Assembly (NCBI RefSeq): GCF_034190915.1
Contig: NW_026947491.1
Coordinates: forward strand, 18,478,101 to 18,542,100
Direction of reading: 5' to 3'
Source: Cavia porcellus
Lineage: Eukaryota > Chordata > Mammalia > Rodentia > Caviidae
DNA: 64,000 bases
Numbering within the stretch: the stretch's first letter is position 1; every line of letters starts with the position of its first letter. Both the position numbers and the translations under genes were made by a program. Below, in pieces: positions 1 through 12,526 of the stretch. Under the pieces are notes generated by a model that saw nothing but the letters and a program-made list of their open reading frames with translations, was not told the DNA's origin and did not search any database.

Positions 1-1244
1 ACACCATCTCCTGGAATGTAGCTGGGTCCACACTACTCAAGGACATGAATTTAATTTTCCTGGAGATCTTTGAAATGTCTAAAATTTGTCTTTAGTTTTT
101 TAGGAGACAATTTGATTCCTCTTGAATGCAGAACAATTGCTGAACAGTGATCTTATTGAGGCTTATTTCCATTTGCAGATATATACAGATCTGACTATGG
201 AATTTCCTTTTTTCTTCAATTGGCTCTACCCATTGCAAATAAGCCCAGCCTATGTTCTGGTATGTAACTCTAGAGCCATCAGACAGTGCCTGTTTCCTTG
301 CATAGTTCTCTCTGTAAAAATTATGAGCACAGTGGATGGTAGAGCTAGTCAGTTCCAGGAATGCCAACTGGGGATGAGCCTGGAAATAAAGAGGCTCTGA
401 GTCTCAGGGCACAAAAGTTTACAGATGACAAATGGGAGAAACAGCCCCCAAAAACAATTCTACCTAATTGGATTATGCAGACTGATTCTTCCATGTGTCA
501 TTCTCCGTGCAGTTTGCAAAGATGCTTTTCTCCCTACCTGGCTAGTCAGTTCATGTTACATAAGTCTCATTATCCTCACCATCACACATTCTCAAGCCAC
601 CTCCTCCTTCACAAGATAATAAATTCTATTACAGTGCTGGGATCAAGGCGTTTGTCCAAACAGCCTCACAATGACTGGACTTAGAACTCCTTGGATTGCC
701 TTAACTTTGAATGTGTCGGTGTCTTTACATTCTCTGTGAGTTGCATTGGAAGTGATAGATTAAAATTAACTTGTTAGGATGCAAATAATGCCTCAGTGGT
801 ATTCAAAATATAACTTTTTGGATTGTGAGGAAGACTGGAAAAAGATTTGCAATATTTGGATAACAACATTCAGTATTTGGGGTTACAATATTTGATCTCA
901 ATGTGGCCAGAATACACAGCCTTTGCATCAGAAATACAGATCATCAGCCAGGAGACAACTTGCTGAATACTGTATGATGAATTTTCTTAGAACTAGTTTC
1001 TAAACTTAACTTGTAACTATAATGATCATATTTTGCTTACATATGCTTTGATTAAACTTTGTTATTGCCTAAAGGATTCCAAACTCTAAGTCATCATTTA
1101 GATAAACTCAAAAACAAATATAGTAGATTCTTTTTAGCTTCCTTATACTGTGGTCCACCAGATTCAGTCTAAAGAAAAGTTTCTATGATCTATATCAAGC
1201 CCTTAACTAGCTATACCCAATGGGCCATAAATGATGCTGAAGCT

Positions 1245-1305
<61 letters not shown>

Positions 1306-1930
1306 GAAAAAAAAGCTAAATTCAGTATAACAGGCCATCCTCCAAATTCAGAAGCCATGAGATAGGAGGTACTTAGCAAAGAAGGTACTTAGGCATTTGT
1401 AAAAATTTAATGCTTACATTCCCAATCTTTCTGCTAATATCTAAGTAGCTGTTCAAGATATTAGATGACAAACCAGTGATATGTCATATTTTAAAATTCC
1501 CTTTACTTTGGCATTATAGAAAGTCATTACTAGCTTTTTTGATGAAAATCCTTCTTCAACATACTCATAATTACACTTAGAATTGTATTATTTAGACAGT
1601 GTATACATAATTCTTTCTTTTTGTCTTCTCCAGACTAAAAGCTGTATACTTAATCAAAATAAAAAATATCTGGTATATATGTAGCAGTCATTAGATACAA
1701 TCTCTGCAGAATATTTCTGAGTGCTGTTCAACTATGAACTCCTTCACCTTACAGAAGTCAGATTGATCATTTCCTATTATTCCCACATGATGGTTTGTGT
1801 TACTTGTTCAGAGAAGGGATTATCATAGGCAGCTCAGTTAGAAATATTATAGATAGTTAGACAGGTCTAGGCCCTCAAAGGATCCAGTGTTCTACTTCAT
1901 ACCTAAGGTACTTTGTACCTTTGTACATTG
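1..1930. other. Intergenic IGHV flank, older copy of a duplicated block
   Basis: No coding gene is recognised. The stretch from about 60 to 1730 aligns by eye with 46340-48035, with shared landmarks such as the region around 75-115 against 46400-46440 and the block near 1440-1500 against 47770-47820. The copies differ by many substitutions and small indels, and a (TC)n tract at 1245 is absent from the other copy. In the right-hand copy this block lies about 1.4 kb 3' of an IGHV pseudogene, so here it is probably the 3' flank of a V segment just outside the window. Short open frames in it have no family signature. Confidence 0.6.
1245..1302. repeat. (TC)n microsatellite
   Basis: Uninterrupted CT dinucleotide run of about 58 bp in a duplicated IGHV flank. 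Confidence 0.97.
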
Positions 1931-1941
1931 GTACTTTGTAC
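1931..1941. repeat. Left target-site duplication of L1-A
   Basis: GTACTTTGTAC here is repeated exactly at 8594-8604, at the two edges of the - strand L1 copy. Confidence 0.8.
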
Positions 1942-3250
1942 TTTTTTTTAAAAATTTATTTATTTAAAAGGAAAAAGAGAAAAAACAAAACAAAACAAAG
2001 CGGTGTAAGGGTACAAGTAATACAGAACTACAAAAAAGAAAAAAAAAAAAAAACAGTCCAAAATCACCAGTTAATAGATTACATATTATCATATTAGAGA
2101 TAGTTGTTCAAGTCACAGTATCAAAGCATACAAAGTGGACATTCAAACAGTGAGACTGCAAACAGTTGTGTTCAATGATCAAACCAAAAACATTAATATG
2201 ATCAGCTATTTAACACCCCTAAACACACTTGCTGTTGTATTTTTTTGAGCACTTTTATTCCCTCTCTTTTTTACAACAAAATTTACACATTTTGGGTTTC
2301 ATTACTCCTAAGTTCTTATTACTTTTTGGGGAGAAGAGAATAAAGTCAAATATGGCAAAACAAAGCTGTCAGTCAAAACCAAGTATAGACATAGTACATG
2401 ACGTTAGAACAGAGAACAAAGTTATCAACAATGGTTATCAACAATGTCTCTTGTTTCCTTAAAAAAAGAATTCTGTATCTGATTAGGGGTTATAAAGTTG
2501 AACAAAACAGTAGAGAACAAGATCAATAAAACTAAAGCATTTTGTAAACATTACAGGACTTCCAAAGGGAACAATAGTCAAACTAGAATGGGCATCTTAG
2601 TGAATCTTATTGCCTTCAAAGTTGTTGCCTATACCCTCAAACTTGACACTATCATACATAATGGAACAGAGTCTAATCAGTCGAAACAAGATAATGGGAG
2701 TATTATAGGACTTCAAAACAAGTTAATAGAAAATTTAAAAAAAAAGTTACTATTATGTATCCTGCTATTTTTTTTAAATTTCCCCTTAATTAAAAAAAAC
2801 AAAAATAACTATTTTTAATGAATAATGGAGAGATTGAGATAAAAGGGGACATAACAATATAACAATACAGGTAAAGGCATGACTGTTTCAGCAACCTAGT
2901 GCTTCACCACCAAATAACCCGACTTAATAGTAGTTAACATAGTGTCTATTTTTCCTTGAAATATTTGAATAAAACTTCATATACTATAGCTTCAAATATT
3001 TCCATATCAAGAAGCCCAGAATAAAGCCTTTCCAATTAATAAGTGAAAACTTTATAAGGCTTCAAGGCCATATAATGGGGAATCATGATTACCACATATT
3101 TTTATATAATAGAATCATTACTCACATTAGGGAAACTATTTGGTATTCACACATGTGAGATTGATTGATTTCACTTATGAGTTTAGTCTCAAGCTGCACT
3201 CATTTATGGATAAATATCTCAATGTGATCCTTCTTTATAGTTCAGTAATA

Positions 3251-6200
3251 CTACATTGTATAAAAATACCAGAACTTTTTTATCCATTCCTCATTTGATG
3301 GACACTTGGGTTGTTTCCAAGATCTGTTGATTACACATTGTGCTGCTATAAGCATAGGTGCACATATATCACTGTGGTATGATGCTTTCAGTTCTTCTGG
3401 GAATATTCCTAGAAGTGGAATAGCAGGAATAATTGGGACTTCCAATCCCAGCTTTTTGAGAAATCTCCAGACTGACCTCCACAAAGGTTGTTCCAGTCTA
3501 AACTCCCATCAACAGTGTAGGAGAGTTCCTTTTTCCCCACAGCCTCTCCAGCATTTGTTGTTGTTGCTTTTCTTGATCTTGTCTGTTCTTTCAGGAGTGA
3601 GATGGTATCTCAATGTGGTTTAAATTTGCCTTTCTCTAATGACCAATGATGATGAACATTTTTTCATGTATTCATTTGCCATTTGTATTTCTTAATCTGA
3701 GAAGTGCGTATTCATCTCAGATGCCCATTTTAGGTTTGGATCTTTGAATTTTGGGGTCTGAGGTTTTTTTTTTTTTAATTCTTTATATGTTTTAGACAAG
3801 AGTCCCTTGTCTAAGAGAGAGTTCACTAAAATATTTTCCCAGTTTGTGAGTTTTCTTTTCACTATGCTGGAGATTTCTTTTGACATGTAGAAACTTTTTA
3901 ATAAGAATTGGTCCCAGTTATTGATTCTGGGAAGTATTTCCCATGTGGTTTGAGTCCTGTTCATGAATTCTCTACCTACTCCTTTGTCTTCAATGTTTCT
4001 ACCCAATTTGTCTTCCAAAAGATTTACTGTTTCTGTTTTAATATTCAGATCTTTGACCGATTTAGACTTTAATTTAGTACATGGTGATAGACATGGGCCT
4101 AGCTTTAGTTTTCGACAAATGGAGAGCCAGTTTTTCCAGCACCATTTATTAAAGAGACTGTCGTTCTTCCAGTGAACCTGCGTGGCTTCTTTATCAAAGA
4201 TAAGGTGGTTGAGTGTGCTTGTAGTTGTGGTTGTATCTTTTAATCTATTCCATTGATCTCTGGCACTGTTTTGGTTCCAATACTATGTTGATTTTACTAC
4301 TGTTGCTTTGTGGTATGACTTCAAGTCAAGGATTGTGATGCCTACTACCTTGCCTTTGTTGCTTAGAATTGCCTTTGCGATTCTAGGTCTCTTCTGGTTC
4401 CAGATGAAATTTAGGAGTGATTTCTCTTGATCTATAAGGTATGTTGATGGTATTTTTATTGGTATTGTATTGAATCTGTATAACAGTTTTGGGAGAATGG
4501 CCATTTTCACAATGTTTCTTCTTCCTATCTATGAGCAAGGGATGTCTTTCAACTTTCTGAGATCATCCTCAATTTCTTTTTTTCAGTGTATTATAATTTT
4601 CCCTGTATAAATCTTTCACTTCTTTCATAAGAGTAATTCATAAATATTTCATTTTTTTTTGCTTGCTAATGTGAAGAGTTTGGTTTCTCTTATTTCCCTC
4701 TGTGATTTTGTTGCAGTGAATAGGAACGCTATTGATTTCTGAGTATTGAATGTATCCAGCTACATTACTGAATTTATTTACTGTATCTAAGACTCTTTCA
4801 ATGGAGTTTAGGGGGTCTTCTATGTCAAATGTCATGTCATCGGCAAACAATGATAATTTAACTTCTTCTTTTTCTTAATTTACCCCTTTATATTTCTCTC
4901 TCTTCACTAATTGCTCTGGCTAGTACTTCCAGTACTATATTAAATAGGACTGGTGATAAAGGACATCCTTGTCTTATGCCTGATTTTAAAATAATAGCTT
5001 TCCACTTTGGGCCATTTAGTATGATGCTGGCTGTTGGTTTATCATAAATGGCCTTTATTATATTGAGGTAAAGACCATCTATTCCAAATTTCTGTAAAGT
5101 TGTTATCATGTATGAATGTGGGACCTTATCAAAGACTTTTTCTGCATTGATAGAAATGATCATGTGATTCTTAATTTTGGCTTTATTTATATGGTTGATT
5201 ACATTTATTGATTTACTTATGTTGAATCATCCTTGCATTCCTGTTATGAATCCTACTTCATCATGGTGTATAATCTTCTTGATGATTTGCTGCATCCTAT
5301 TTGCCAATATTTTATTGAGGATTTTTGCATCTGTGTTCATTAGGGAGATAGGTCTATAGTTCTCTTTTTTTTTTAGTTGGGTCTTTCTCAGGTTTTGGTA
5401 ATAGAGTAATATTTGCTTCCAGAAATGACTTAAGAAGGATTGCTTCCCTTTCAATTTCATTGAATAGTTTGACGAGTGTCGGTACTAGGTCTTCTTTGTA
5501 TTTCTTGTAGAATTCTGCAGTGAATCCATCTGGGCCTGGGCTCTTCTTTGTAGGTAAGGACTTAATTACATTTTCCATTTCATTAACAGAGATTGGGTTA
5601 TTCAACAGTTTTACATCCTCTTGATCTAGCTTGGGTACTTCAGATGTTTCTAAGAATCTGTCTATTTCTTCTGTGTTATCAAACCTTTGAGAGTAGACAT
5701 TTTCAAAGTAGGTTTTGATGAACTTCTGTATTTCTATTGGGTCTATAGTGATTTCAACTTTTTCATTTCTTATTGCATGAATTTGAGCTTTCTCTTCCCC
5801 CCTTTTTTAATAAGGCTGGCTAGGGGCTTATCAATTTTATTTATTCTTTCAAGGAACCAACTCTTTGATTCATTGATTATTTGGATTATTTTTCTTAGTC
5901 TCTATTGCATTGATTTGTGCTCTGATTTTTACAATTTCCTCTCTGCTTTTGGCTTTGGGTTTGGCTTACTCTTCTTTTTCTAGCTGTTTGAGGTGTAGCA
6001 TCAAGTTATTTATTTGTATTCATTCTGTTTTCCTGATGTGTGAACTCAGTGCTATCAATTTTCTTCTAAGGACAGCTGTCATTGCATCCCACAAATTCCG
6101 GTAAGTTGTATCTGCATTTTCATTTTCTTTTAGGTATTGTTTAATTTCTTCTGTGACCCACTGATTACTCAAGAGTATGTTATTCAGTTTCCATGTGTTT

Positions 6201-6969
6201 GCGGGATTTTTGCAGTATCTTTTTTCATTAATTTCTAATTTCAGAGCGCTATGATCCAATAGTATGCAAGGGATGATTTCAACTCCTTTGCATTGTTTAA
6301 ATATGTCCTGTGAGTTAATATATGGTCTATTTTAGAAAATGATCCATGTACTACTGAGAATAATGTTTATTCTGATGTTGTTTGGTGGAACATTCTGTAC
6401 ATGTATGTCAAATCCAGTTGTTCGCAGGTGTGATTCAGTTCTCTTATTTCTTTGCTTATTTTCTGTCTGGTTGATCTGTCCCTTGGTGTCAATTGTGTAT
6501 TAAGGTGTCCTGTTACAATTGTGTTACTGATAATTTGAGTTTTCATTTCTTTTAATATTTGTTTTATATAACTGGGTACTCTGGAGTTTAATTCCTATAT
6601 ATTTAAGATAGTTATCTATTCCTTTTGGAGTTTTCCCCTAACGAGTATGTAGTGACCGTCTTTGTCCTTTGTGGTCATTGTTGGTTTAAAGTTCAGGTTG
6701 TCTGCAAACAGAATGATTACTCCTGCTTTTTTTTTTTTTTTTTTTTTCCCTGCTGCATGAAGTATTGTTTTCCATCCTTTTACTTTCAGGCTGTGAGTGT
6801 CCTTCTGGGTTAGTTGGGTTTCTTGTAAACAGTATATGTTTGGATTTTGTTTCTTGATCCATTCTGCTAGTCTGTTTCTTTTGATTGGTGCATGGAGACC
6901 ATTTACATTAATGATTGTTATTGTTAAGTGCTGGTTTATTGTTGACATGTTATCTCTCTGCTGTTGCAT
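3251..6969 (-). pseudogene. L1-A ORF2 (endonuclease / reverse transcriptase), broken
   Basis: Inactive copy of the L1 ORF2 protein, which nicks target DNA and copies the element RNA into it. From 6969 leftwards the endonuclease start is readable (ITIINVNGLHAPIKRN, then LQETQLTQKDTHS). Reverse transcriptase blocks follow: NPISVNEMENVIKSLPTKKS and SPGPDGFTAEFYKKYKEDL (5605-5500), then [20 protein letters not shown] and [20 protein letters not shown] (5160-4910). A catalytic-type FADD motif is at about 4845. The C-terminal region with QTTWEILPRINNWDQF lies near 3930. The frame is cut into at least ten pieces by indels and stops, and a T-rich expansion at 6727-6747 falls in the endonuclease part. 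No product is expected. Confidence 0.9.
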
Positions 6970-7110
6970 CTTTATCTTTCTGTTCTGTTTAATTATCTGC
7001 TTTACTTAGTGTTTTTTTCTTCTTTGTGTATCTAAACTGTCTTTTAATATTTTTTGCAAGGTTGGTTTGGTTTTCATGAAGTTGTTTAGCTGTTCTTTGT
7101 CATGGAAGCA

Positions 7111-8044
7111 TCATATTTCACCATCAATTTTGAATGATAGTTTTTCCGGATACATCAGTCTAGGTTGGAAATCATTTTGCTTTAGGATCTGGAATACTTC
7201 ACTCCATGTTCTTCTTGACTTTATTGTTTGTGCTGAGAAGTCTCCTGTGATTCTGATAGGTTTTCCTTCATAAGTAATCTGTCTTTTCTCTCTGACAGCT
7301 TTTAATAATCTATTCATGTGTTCGATTTCTGGGATGGTGATTATTATATATGTGGGTGTAGTTTTATTTTGGTTATGATTATTTGGAGTTCTATATGCTT
7401 CACTGATCCTGATGTCGGTTTCTGATCTCATGCTTGGGAAATTTTCAACTATTACTTCTCTAAATATCCTCTTGACACCCTTTTTGTTGTCTCTTTCTTT
7501 TGCATTAATCCCTTTCATTCTTATGTTATTTTCCTTTGCTTAATGTTGCAGTTGTTGAATTGTTGTTTCCTGATTCCTTGTTATTTTTAAAAGATCTTTC
7601 CTTTCCTGTTCACTAGCTGCAATCCTGTCTTGAAAGTCTGAAGTTTTATCTTCACTTTCCTTTAGGCGGTTTTTTACAACTTTCAGTGGAGCTTTTTATT
7701 TCCTGTACATCTCTGTGCATCTGCGTTATGTATTATGTTTGTTTCTTATATTGCTTATCCAGGGATTCTATCTTTTTGTTTAGTTCCTCCAGTGTTTTAA
7801 CTGTGTTTTCTTTAGATATATTCAGAATCTCTTTCATTTCTTTTATCATTTCTTCTTTACCATGGGAGATTATTTCAAGTTTGAGTTCATTTAAAGCTTC
7901 CTGGAGTTGCTTATTAATTTCAGTAGCTATTGTGTCCAATATTTGAAGTGAATGGCATATATTTTCCTCTATATACATCCCTCCTAGGGTTTCTTGAGAT
8001 GGGCTGGAGTTTTGAGGTTTTAATCTGGTCTTTTGTTTTGTCAT
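7111..8044 (-). pseudogene. L1-A ORF1 (RNA-binding chaperone), broken
   Basis: The L1 ORF1 protein is a trimeric RNA-binding chaperone of the L1 RNP. The N-terminal part begins MTKQKTRLKPQNSS at 8044 and runs into a Lys/Glu-rich coiled coil (KEEMIKEMKEILNISKEN, about 7860-7800). The RRM and C-terminal part is readable at 7518-7111 (SEAYRTPNNHNQNKTTP, KGKPIRI-like EGKPIRITGDFSAQTIKSRR, QPRLMYPEKLSFKIDGE). The two halves are in different frames, with stops between about 7730 and 7520. It sits upstream of ORF2 on the same strand, the standard L1 order. Confidence 0.88.
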
Positions 8045-8593
8045 TTTCCTATATTTCTGTGTTTCCAGTGTTATTGGAAAGCTTCCTCAGGGTCTGTTTG
8101 AAATCCCCTTCTATGTTTGTAGCTCCTGAGATCTGGCACCCCGTTACCCCAAGCCACTGGGCCTGTAGAACCACTGGTGCTCTTCTGCCTGTTAAAAACT
8201 CTGTTGTTTCACATAAGCAGGGCTTCAGGGCCACTGTGTGCCCACCTACTTTTGGAAGCTTCACAGTTCTCCAAGCGCAGCCGTGATAGGAAGGCGGATG
8301 TAGAGGCCTCAAACCCACTTATCCACTTCACTGCACCCGGAAGCCTGGAACGTCCCAAGCAGTCTGGGCTTTGGGCAGAGTACACTGAGCACTTAACACA
8401 GGTCACGGGGCCTCGGGAATCTGCGAGGATCCCCTGCTTGCTGAGATATCCACAGTCCTCCAGACACATGGGGACATGGATGCAGGTGCCCCAGATGTGC
8501 CCAGCTCTTCCTCTGCACACCAATGGTGAGGTGCAGGAGTCCCAAGTAGGCTGGGCTCCGGGGATAGCATGTGTTCACCTACTTCGGTAGTTT
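8045..8593 (-). promoter_or_regulatory. L1-A 5'UTR / promoter region, one monomer
   Basis: The GC content rises sharply relative to the flanks. The sequence matches the monomer units in L1-C, for example CACAGTCCTCCAGACACA at 8451. Only one unit is present here, against about 1.7 units in L1-C. In mouse L1s such units carry the promoter; activity here is inferred only from position. Confidence 0.7.
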
Positions 8594-8604
8594 GTACTTT
8601 GTAC

Positions 8605-9090
8605 CTAAGTTAGAGACAGACACCTCCTACTGTGGGCTAGATATCAAGACAAAAGATCAAACACATACACCCACATCCTAAGAACAGATATTGTACATAG
8701 GTCTCTACCACTCTCTCATTTCAGGAGACACCATCCCAACCCCCTATAAGAAGAGGCAATGCTCTATGTGCCTGCCTGCTTGCTATATAACTTGCTTCCC
8801 CATTTGTCCCTAATTTAATCAATTTTACATGATAGTTAATCTTATTGGTGATCTCAGTTCTGTCCCACTTCATGCTCACCCTGTGTGTTCCCATGTTTCC
8901 CCCACCTTGTCCCTGCCTCACTTTGTTGTTTTGCTATATAAAAGTCCCTATAAAAGACAGAGTCTTTGGCAACCCACTCAGAACCACTTATGTCTCTCAG
9001 ACAAAAGCTTTCTTTCTCTCCATGAATATATTGTGTCCTTAATGTTCATTCATCAATTCATTCATTAAAATTCATTCATCAGTTTTAGAG
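8605..9090 (+). mobile_element. Possible solo LTR or LTR-like segment
   Basis: An LTR-like layout is seen: pyrimidine-rich stretches, a TATA-like TATATAAAAG at 8935-8944, and a downstream segment resembling R-U5 ending in repeated ATTCATTCATC-type words near 9045-9085. I could not define TG/CA ends or a target-site duplication, and the left end coincides with the L1-A insertion, so the element may be split by it. Alternative: ordinary intergenic DNA with a chance TATA motif. Confidence 0.3.
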
Positions 9091-9099
9091 GAACATGAG

Positions 9100-10820
9100 C
9101 TTATACTGGATATCTAGTAGGTTGGAAAATTTTTCCCCCATATCAAGATGATGTGGTTAAAAGATTTAAAAGAATACACGTTCTCATGTCTCAATGAATT
9201 GAGAGAGCCTGGGGCTCAAGTTCAAAGAGCTATTCCAGCCCAGCTGTGACACAGCAACACAGCAGAATATCTGCATTGTGTGGTCACATGGTAAAGTCCC
9301 AATAGGCTTAACCTGTCTCAAATGTAGACAAACAGCACTCATGGCAATGGAGATGACATTGGACTCTTCTGTATCCCTGCTGAAGCAGTCCCATACAGAG
9401 TGACTCCCTCGTCCAACATTTGCTCCTCCTCACACTGAAGGTCTGAATGTGTAGTCCCCATGCTCTGAGTCTCCTTGTGAGGATTGATGGAGTTGTGCTC
9501 AGCTCTCCATCATGACTCACTCAGGAATCCTCACCCCACTTTCCTGACTAAGAGATGAATTAATAAGGATGTCATCTCACACAGGAATTCTTTAAGGAGA
9601 TTTAATTAAAGGCATTGGGGGAATCCATCTCTCTGTGCTGACCTCAGGTAACCCCTGAAGCATTTGCTGTGGAACTCAGTAGTAAGGAATCATGAGGGCT
9701 CTTGCTGCATCTTACTGGAAAAACTTTCAGTGCTCCAGTAGTAAACATGAGCTGATCCTTGTGGTTGGATAATAGCCCTCAAAAGACCAGTGTGGTCCTC
9801 GTCACAGCTAAAGCCTTTCACCTGAAGGCTCTGTGCTCTGCTCTGAGATTCATGTGCAGCATTGTTCTCCACCGTGAAGGGAGTGAAGAGCTCCAGGTGT
9901 CTTCAAAGCAATTCACATTTCTACAGCACAAATGTGTTAGTAAAAATACTAATCAGCATTTCACAGAGGCTAGAAATTATACTACACACATGTAAACATT
10001 AATGTACCGAAAGAAGATTCTCAGAAACCCATGAATATACATATATTGAATGCATTTCACAAACACAAAAGAAATACAATCAGATGAGTTTATGAAAGTC
10101 TTCAAAACGTAAGATAAACTTTAGACAAATTTTGCACACTTCAGTGAAAAACCAACAATTTGTTATCCATTTCAAAATATTGGTTTCCACCAGTTACTAA
10201 GTGAGCAAATACAGAATGAAGAATGCAAATTTATTTGAGCAATAACTCTGAAATGGATGTGAAAAGATGCGCATAGAATGTGAACTGATGCTGTGTGTTA
10301 TGCACATGTGCTGTGTGCACCTCACAGTCCTGTTATCTTTGGTACCTGTGTGATGGTTTTCATATCCCTATAGTTTTCTTTCATCCTCAGATACAACCAG
10401 CTCCCTGACCAGCTCTTCACCTCCACGACCTGTCCAGGAGTAGGAGGTTTGGAACTTGAACAATGGACTCCAGGAACATCGCTGAGTTCTTAGAGGGTTC
10501 AGTCAGCACCATCCACCCAGCAGCAAACACAAAAATTTGTCCATCCCCTGTCTCCTTCTGATCTTCATGTGCAAGACTGCATTGCAGATGCAAATGTTTT
10601 TCAAGCTACCAGATAAGTTCATATTGCACATAGCCTTAAAGTGTTTTGTTTCTCAATATTTAAGATGTTATCAGAGATTTGTAAAGTTAGTCTAGAAGAA
10701 CACAGTATAATGCTGGTTCCCCCTCTTTCTGGTGATGTCTCTCATATGTGACTCTAGGAAAATTCAGACAGAAGGATGTGGAGATTCTGCCTCTTATCTC
10801 AGGGCTTGTCCTGTTCTCTC
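9100..10820. other. IGHV upstream flank (duplicated with 41.2-42.7 kb)
   Basis: No gene is recognised. The block from about 9300 onwards aligns with 41240-42700; for example ACAAACAGCACTCATGGCA occurs at 9331 and 41241. The blocks around 9480-9620 and 10380-10560 also have counterparts at 41390-41540 and 42330-42480. This is the 5' flank of the duplicated unit that carries a clan II relic followed by a clan III V segment. Confidence 0.6.
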
Positions 10821-10829
10821 ACTGTTCCA

Positions 10830-11114
10830 TCTCAGCTACTGCTGCAAGAGACCGTACCAGAGCCCATGACTCCCTCTCAGTCCCTGTCTCTGAGTCTCAC
10901 ATTCTCTGGTTAGTGTAGCTCTGGGACATTGCCCCTAGAACTGGTTCCTTCAGCTGCCAGGCAGAAAATTGAGTGGATGTAGCAGGACAGTAACAGTGGA
11001 GGGACAATTAGTCAAAATCCCTGACAAGTCAGCATTTATAAAATCAAGAAAAAGTTATCTGAGTAACTGTCCTCAATATCCGTGGAAAACTCAACTGTAT
11101 TGCAATGTGCAATA
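10830..11114 (+). pseudogene. IGHV clan II (IGHV4-like) relic
   Basis: A heavily decayed V exon, still collinear in one frame. FR1 reads SQLLLQETVPEPMTPSQSLS then LSLTFSG, matching the clan II pattern LQESGPGLVKPSQ-SLSLTC. FR2 keeps the end of the WIRQPPGKGLEWM pattern as ARQKIEWM. CDR2 reads SNSGGTISQNP, matching the YNPSLKS type. FR3 ends LSSISVENSTVLQCA, matching LSSVTAADTAVYYCA with Cys104 at 11106-11108. There are at least four in-frame stops (after FSG, after EWM, after QNP and after LSE), the first Cys is lost and Trp41 is lost. A CTCF-like motif follows at 11176. The paralogue is at 42780-43070. I see no usable leader exon. Confidence 0.75.
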
Positions 11115-11153
11115 CATTTTCTGAGGGTATCTAAGTGTGAGCCCAGGTACAAA
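11115..11153 (+). other. Decayed RSS of the clan II relic
   Basis: In place of heptamer-23-nonamer there is CATTTTC, a spacer holding GTGTGAGCCCAG (the same words as in the spacer of the intact V at 12992), and a TACAAAGCT nonamer remnant. It is not expected to be recombination competent. Confidence 0.6.
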
Positions 11154-11175
11154 GCTATGTACAGGGTGGTGCGGA

Positions 11176-11190
11176 CCAGCAGAGGGCGCT
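11176..11190 (+). promoter_or_regulatory. CTCF-like motif 3' of the clan II relic
   Basis: CCAGCAGAGGGCGCT fits the CTCF core consensus CCASYAGRKGGC and points the same way as V transcription. It lies about 25 bp beyond the remnant nonamer, although the V itself is dead. Binding is inferred from sequence only. Confidence 0.65.
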
Positions 11191-11219
11191 CAGGATCAGC
11201 AGCAGGTGCACAGCACCAA

Positions 11220-12390
11220 GAAAAGGGATATGTGGGGAAAGCTCTGCACCAGCACAGTGTCCTCTGGATCTTCTGGGAATCAGGAAACACTCCATAGGTG
11301 GTGCAGAAAAGGAATGTCCAAGCTAAGGGCTTCACAACGTTTAGTGTGAGTTTCCCCTCTGTCTTAGGCTCACACACACTGTGGAGAGCATACAGTGCAC
11401 CCTCTCCAGTTCACAGGTGAGGTCTCCAGAGTGCAGAGAATGGGAGGCATTTTTGGTGTTGACAGAATATAGTTATCCCTGTGTATATTTACCCCTTTAT
11501 GTGAGCTCCTATGGGAGGGCTGCAAAACCCTGCATACTCTATAAATAATACTGTGAATCTTAGGAACATAGATGCTTGGGAACACAAAGGTATGAAGATC
11601 ATCATGCAAAAGTAGCCTGCTATTTTTATCACCATGAGCGAGAACTGTCACATACAGTAATAAACATTTCAGTTAACAAAAGAATAGAATGCAAGTGTTT
11701 ACAGGAAGGGATTTTAATGGAAAAATGACCGGATAATTTACGAGTAGATAAATTAGGTATCTTGAGAATGGGCATGGTTTTGTGGATATTTAACTACCTG
11801 TACAATTCTTTCAAAAAGTGTATCACTTATTCATCATTAAAATAAACATGGAATGTTTATTTTTGGCATAATCTATATAATTAGTGTATTTTTAATGATA
11901 CATTACCTCTCCAGAGGTAAGAAAAGCTGTCAGATCTTTGAACATATATTTGAAAAAGATGCTGGTTGCTGGTTGTCGATCCATCTATGAATATAATACA
12001 ATACACAATAATGCTGTCATATTCCCTCATTATAATTAGATATGTGACAGTCATTGTACAGCTTGACCAGTCTGTCTTGGAAGTCCTCAACAAGCCATTG
12101 TGTTTAGTGAGAAGACTGTAGGACCTCATGGAGAGCATGATTTTATAGCCTATGATGTCTCATACCACAGAACATTATGCTTCTCATTCTATGTACACAT
12201 CTGCGCTCCTGTGAAGTTACTCAATCGATTAATAGCATATTGGTAAGGATAAAAAAAGCAGATGAGGTTACACATAGGAAGGAACCATGTGTTCTGTATA
12301 CTAGGAATATTACAAAATAAATCTCAAAACACTCTCATGTGCTTTGAACTCTTCCCTCTCTGAGACTTCAAGAATAGAACTGGCCATATT
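11220..12390. other. Spacer between clan II relic and the intact V
   Basis: No gene is recognised. It is the counterpart of 43160-44330, with local matches such as the AT-rich block around 11880-12000 against 43840-43940. Confidence 0.5.
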
Positions 12391-12402
12391 ATACAAGATG
12401 GC

Positions 12403-12410
12403 ATGCAAAT
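12403..12410 (+). promoter_or_regulatory. IGHV octamer ATGCAAAT
   Basis: An exact octamer, the Oct/OCA-B binding site of V promoters, 116 bp before the leader ATG. The intact octamer agrees with the intact state of the downstream V segment; two of the other clan III copies have mutated octamers. Confidence 0.9.
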
Positions 12411-12526
12411 AGGGCCTCCCTGTGTTGATGAAAACCAGCCCAGCCTTATAGCTCTGCTGAGGAGCCAGGTCCTGGATGCCCAGGGGTTCCCACTTGGTGA
12501 TTGGCACTGAGCACAGAAGGTTCACC

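Larger units (their letters stand above)
1942..8593 (-). mobile_element. L1-A: full-length but inactive LINE-1
   Basis: About 6.65 kb on the minus strand. Read from the right it has a GC-rich 5'UTR (about 8593-8045), ORF1 (8044-7111), a short spacer, ORF2 (6969 to about 3251) and a long AT-rich 3'UTR that reaches a T-rich run at 1942 (the poly(A) tail on the other strand). An 11-bp direct repeat, GTACTTTGTAC, flanks it at 1931-1941 and 8594-8604, as expected for target-primed reverse transcription. Both ORFs carry frameshifts and stops, so it cannot move itself. It is inserted in the duplicated IGHV flank; the matching position on the right is beyond the break made by a half-L1 at 48036. Confidence 0.93.

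Noticed and set aside
5177..6104. Plus-strand hydrophobic open frames rich in Phe/Ile/Leu
   Set aside because: Antisense shadows of the L1-A ORF2; the minus strand carries the L1 motifs.
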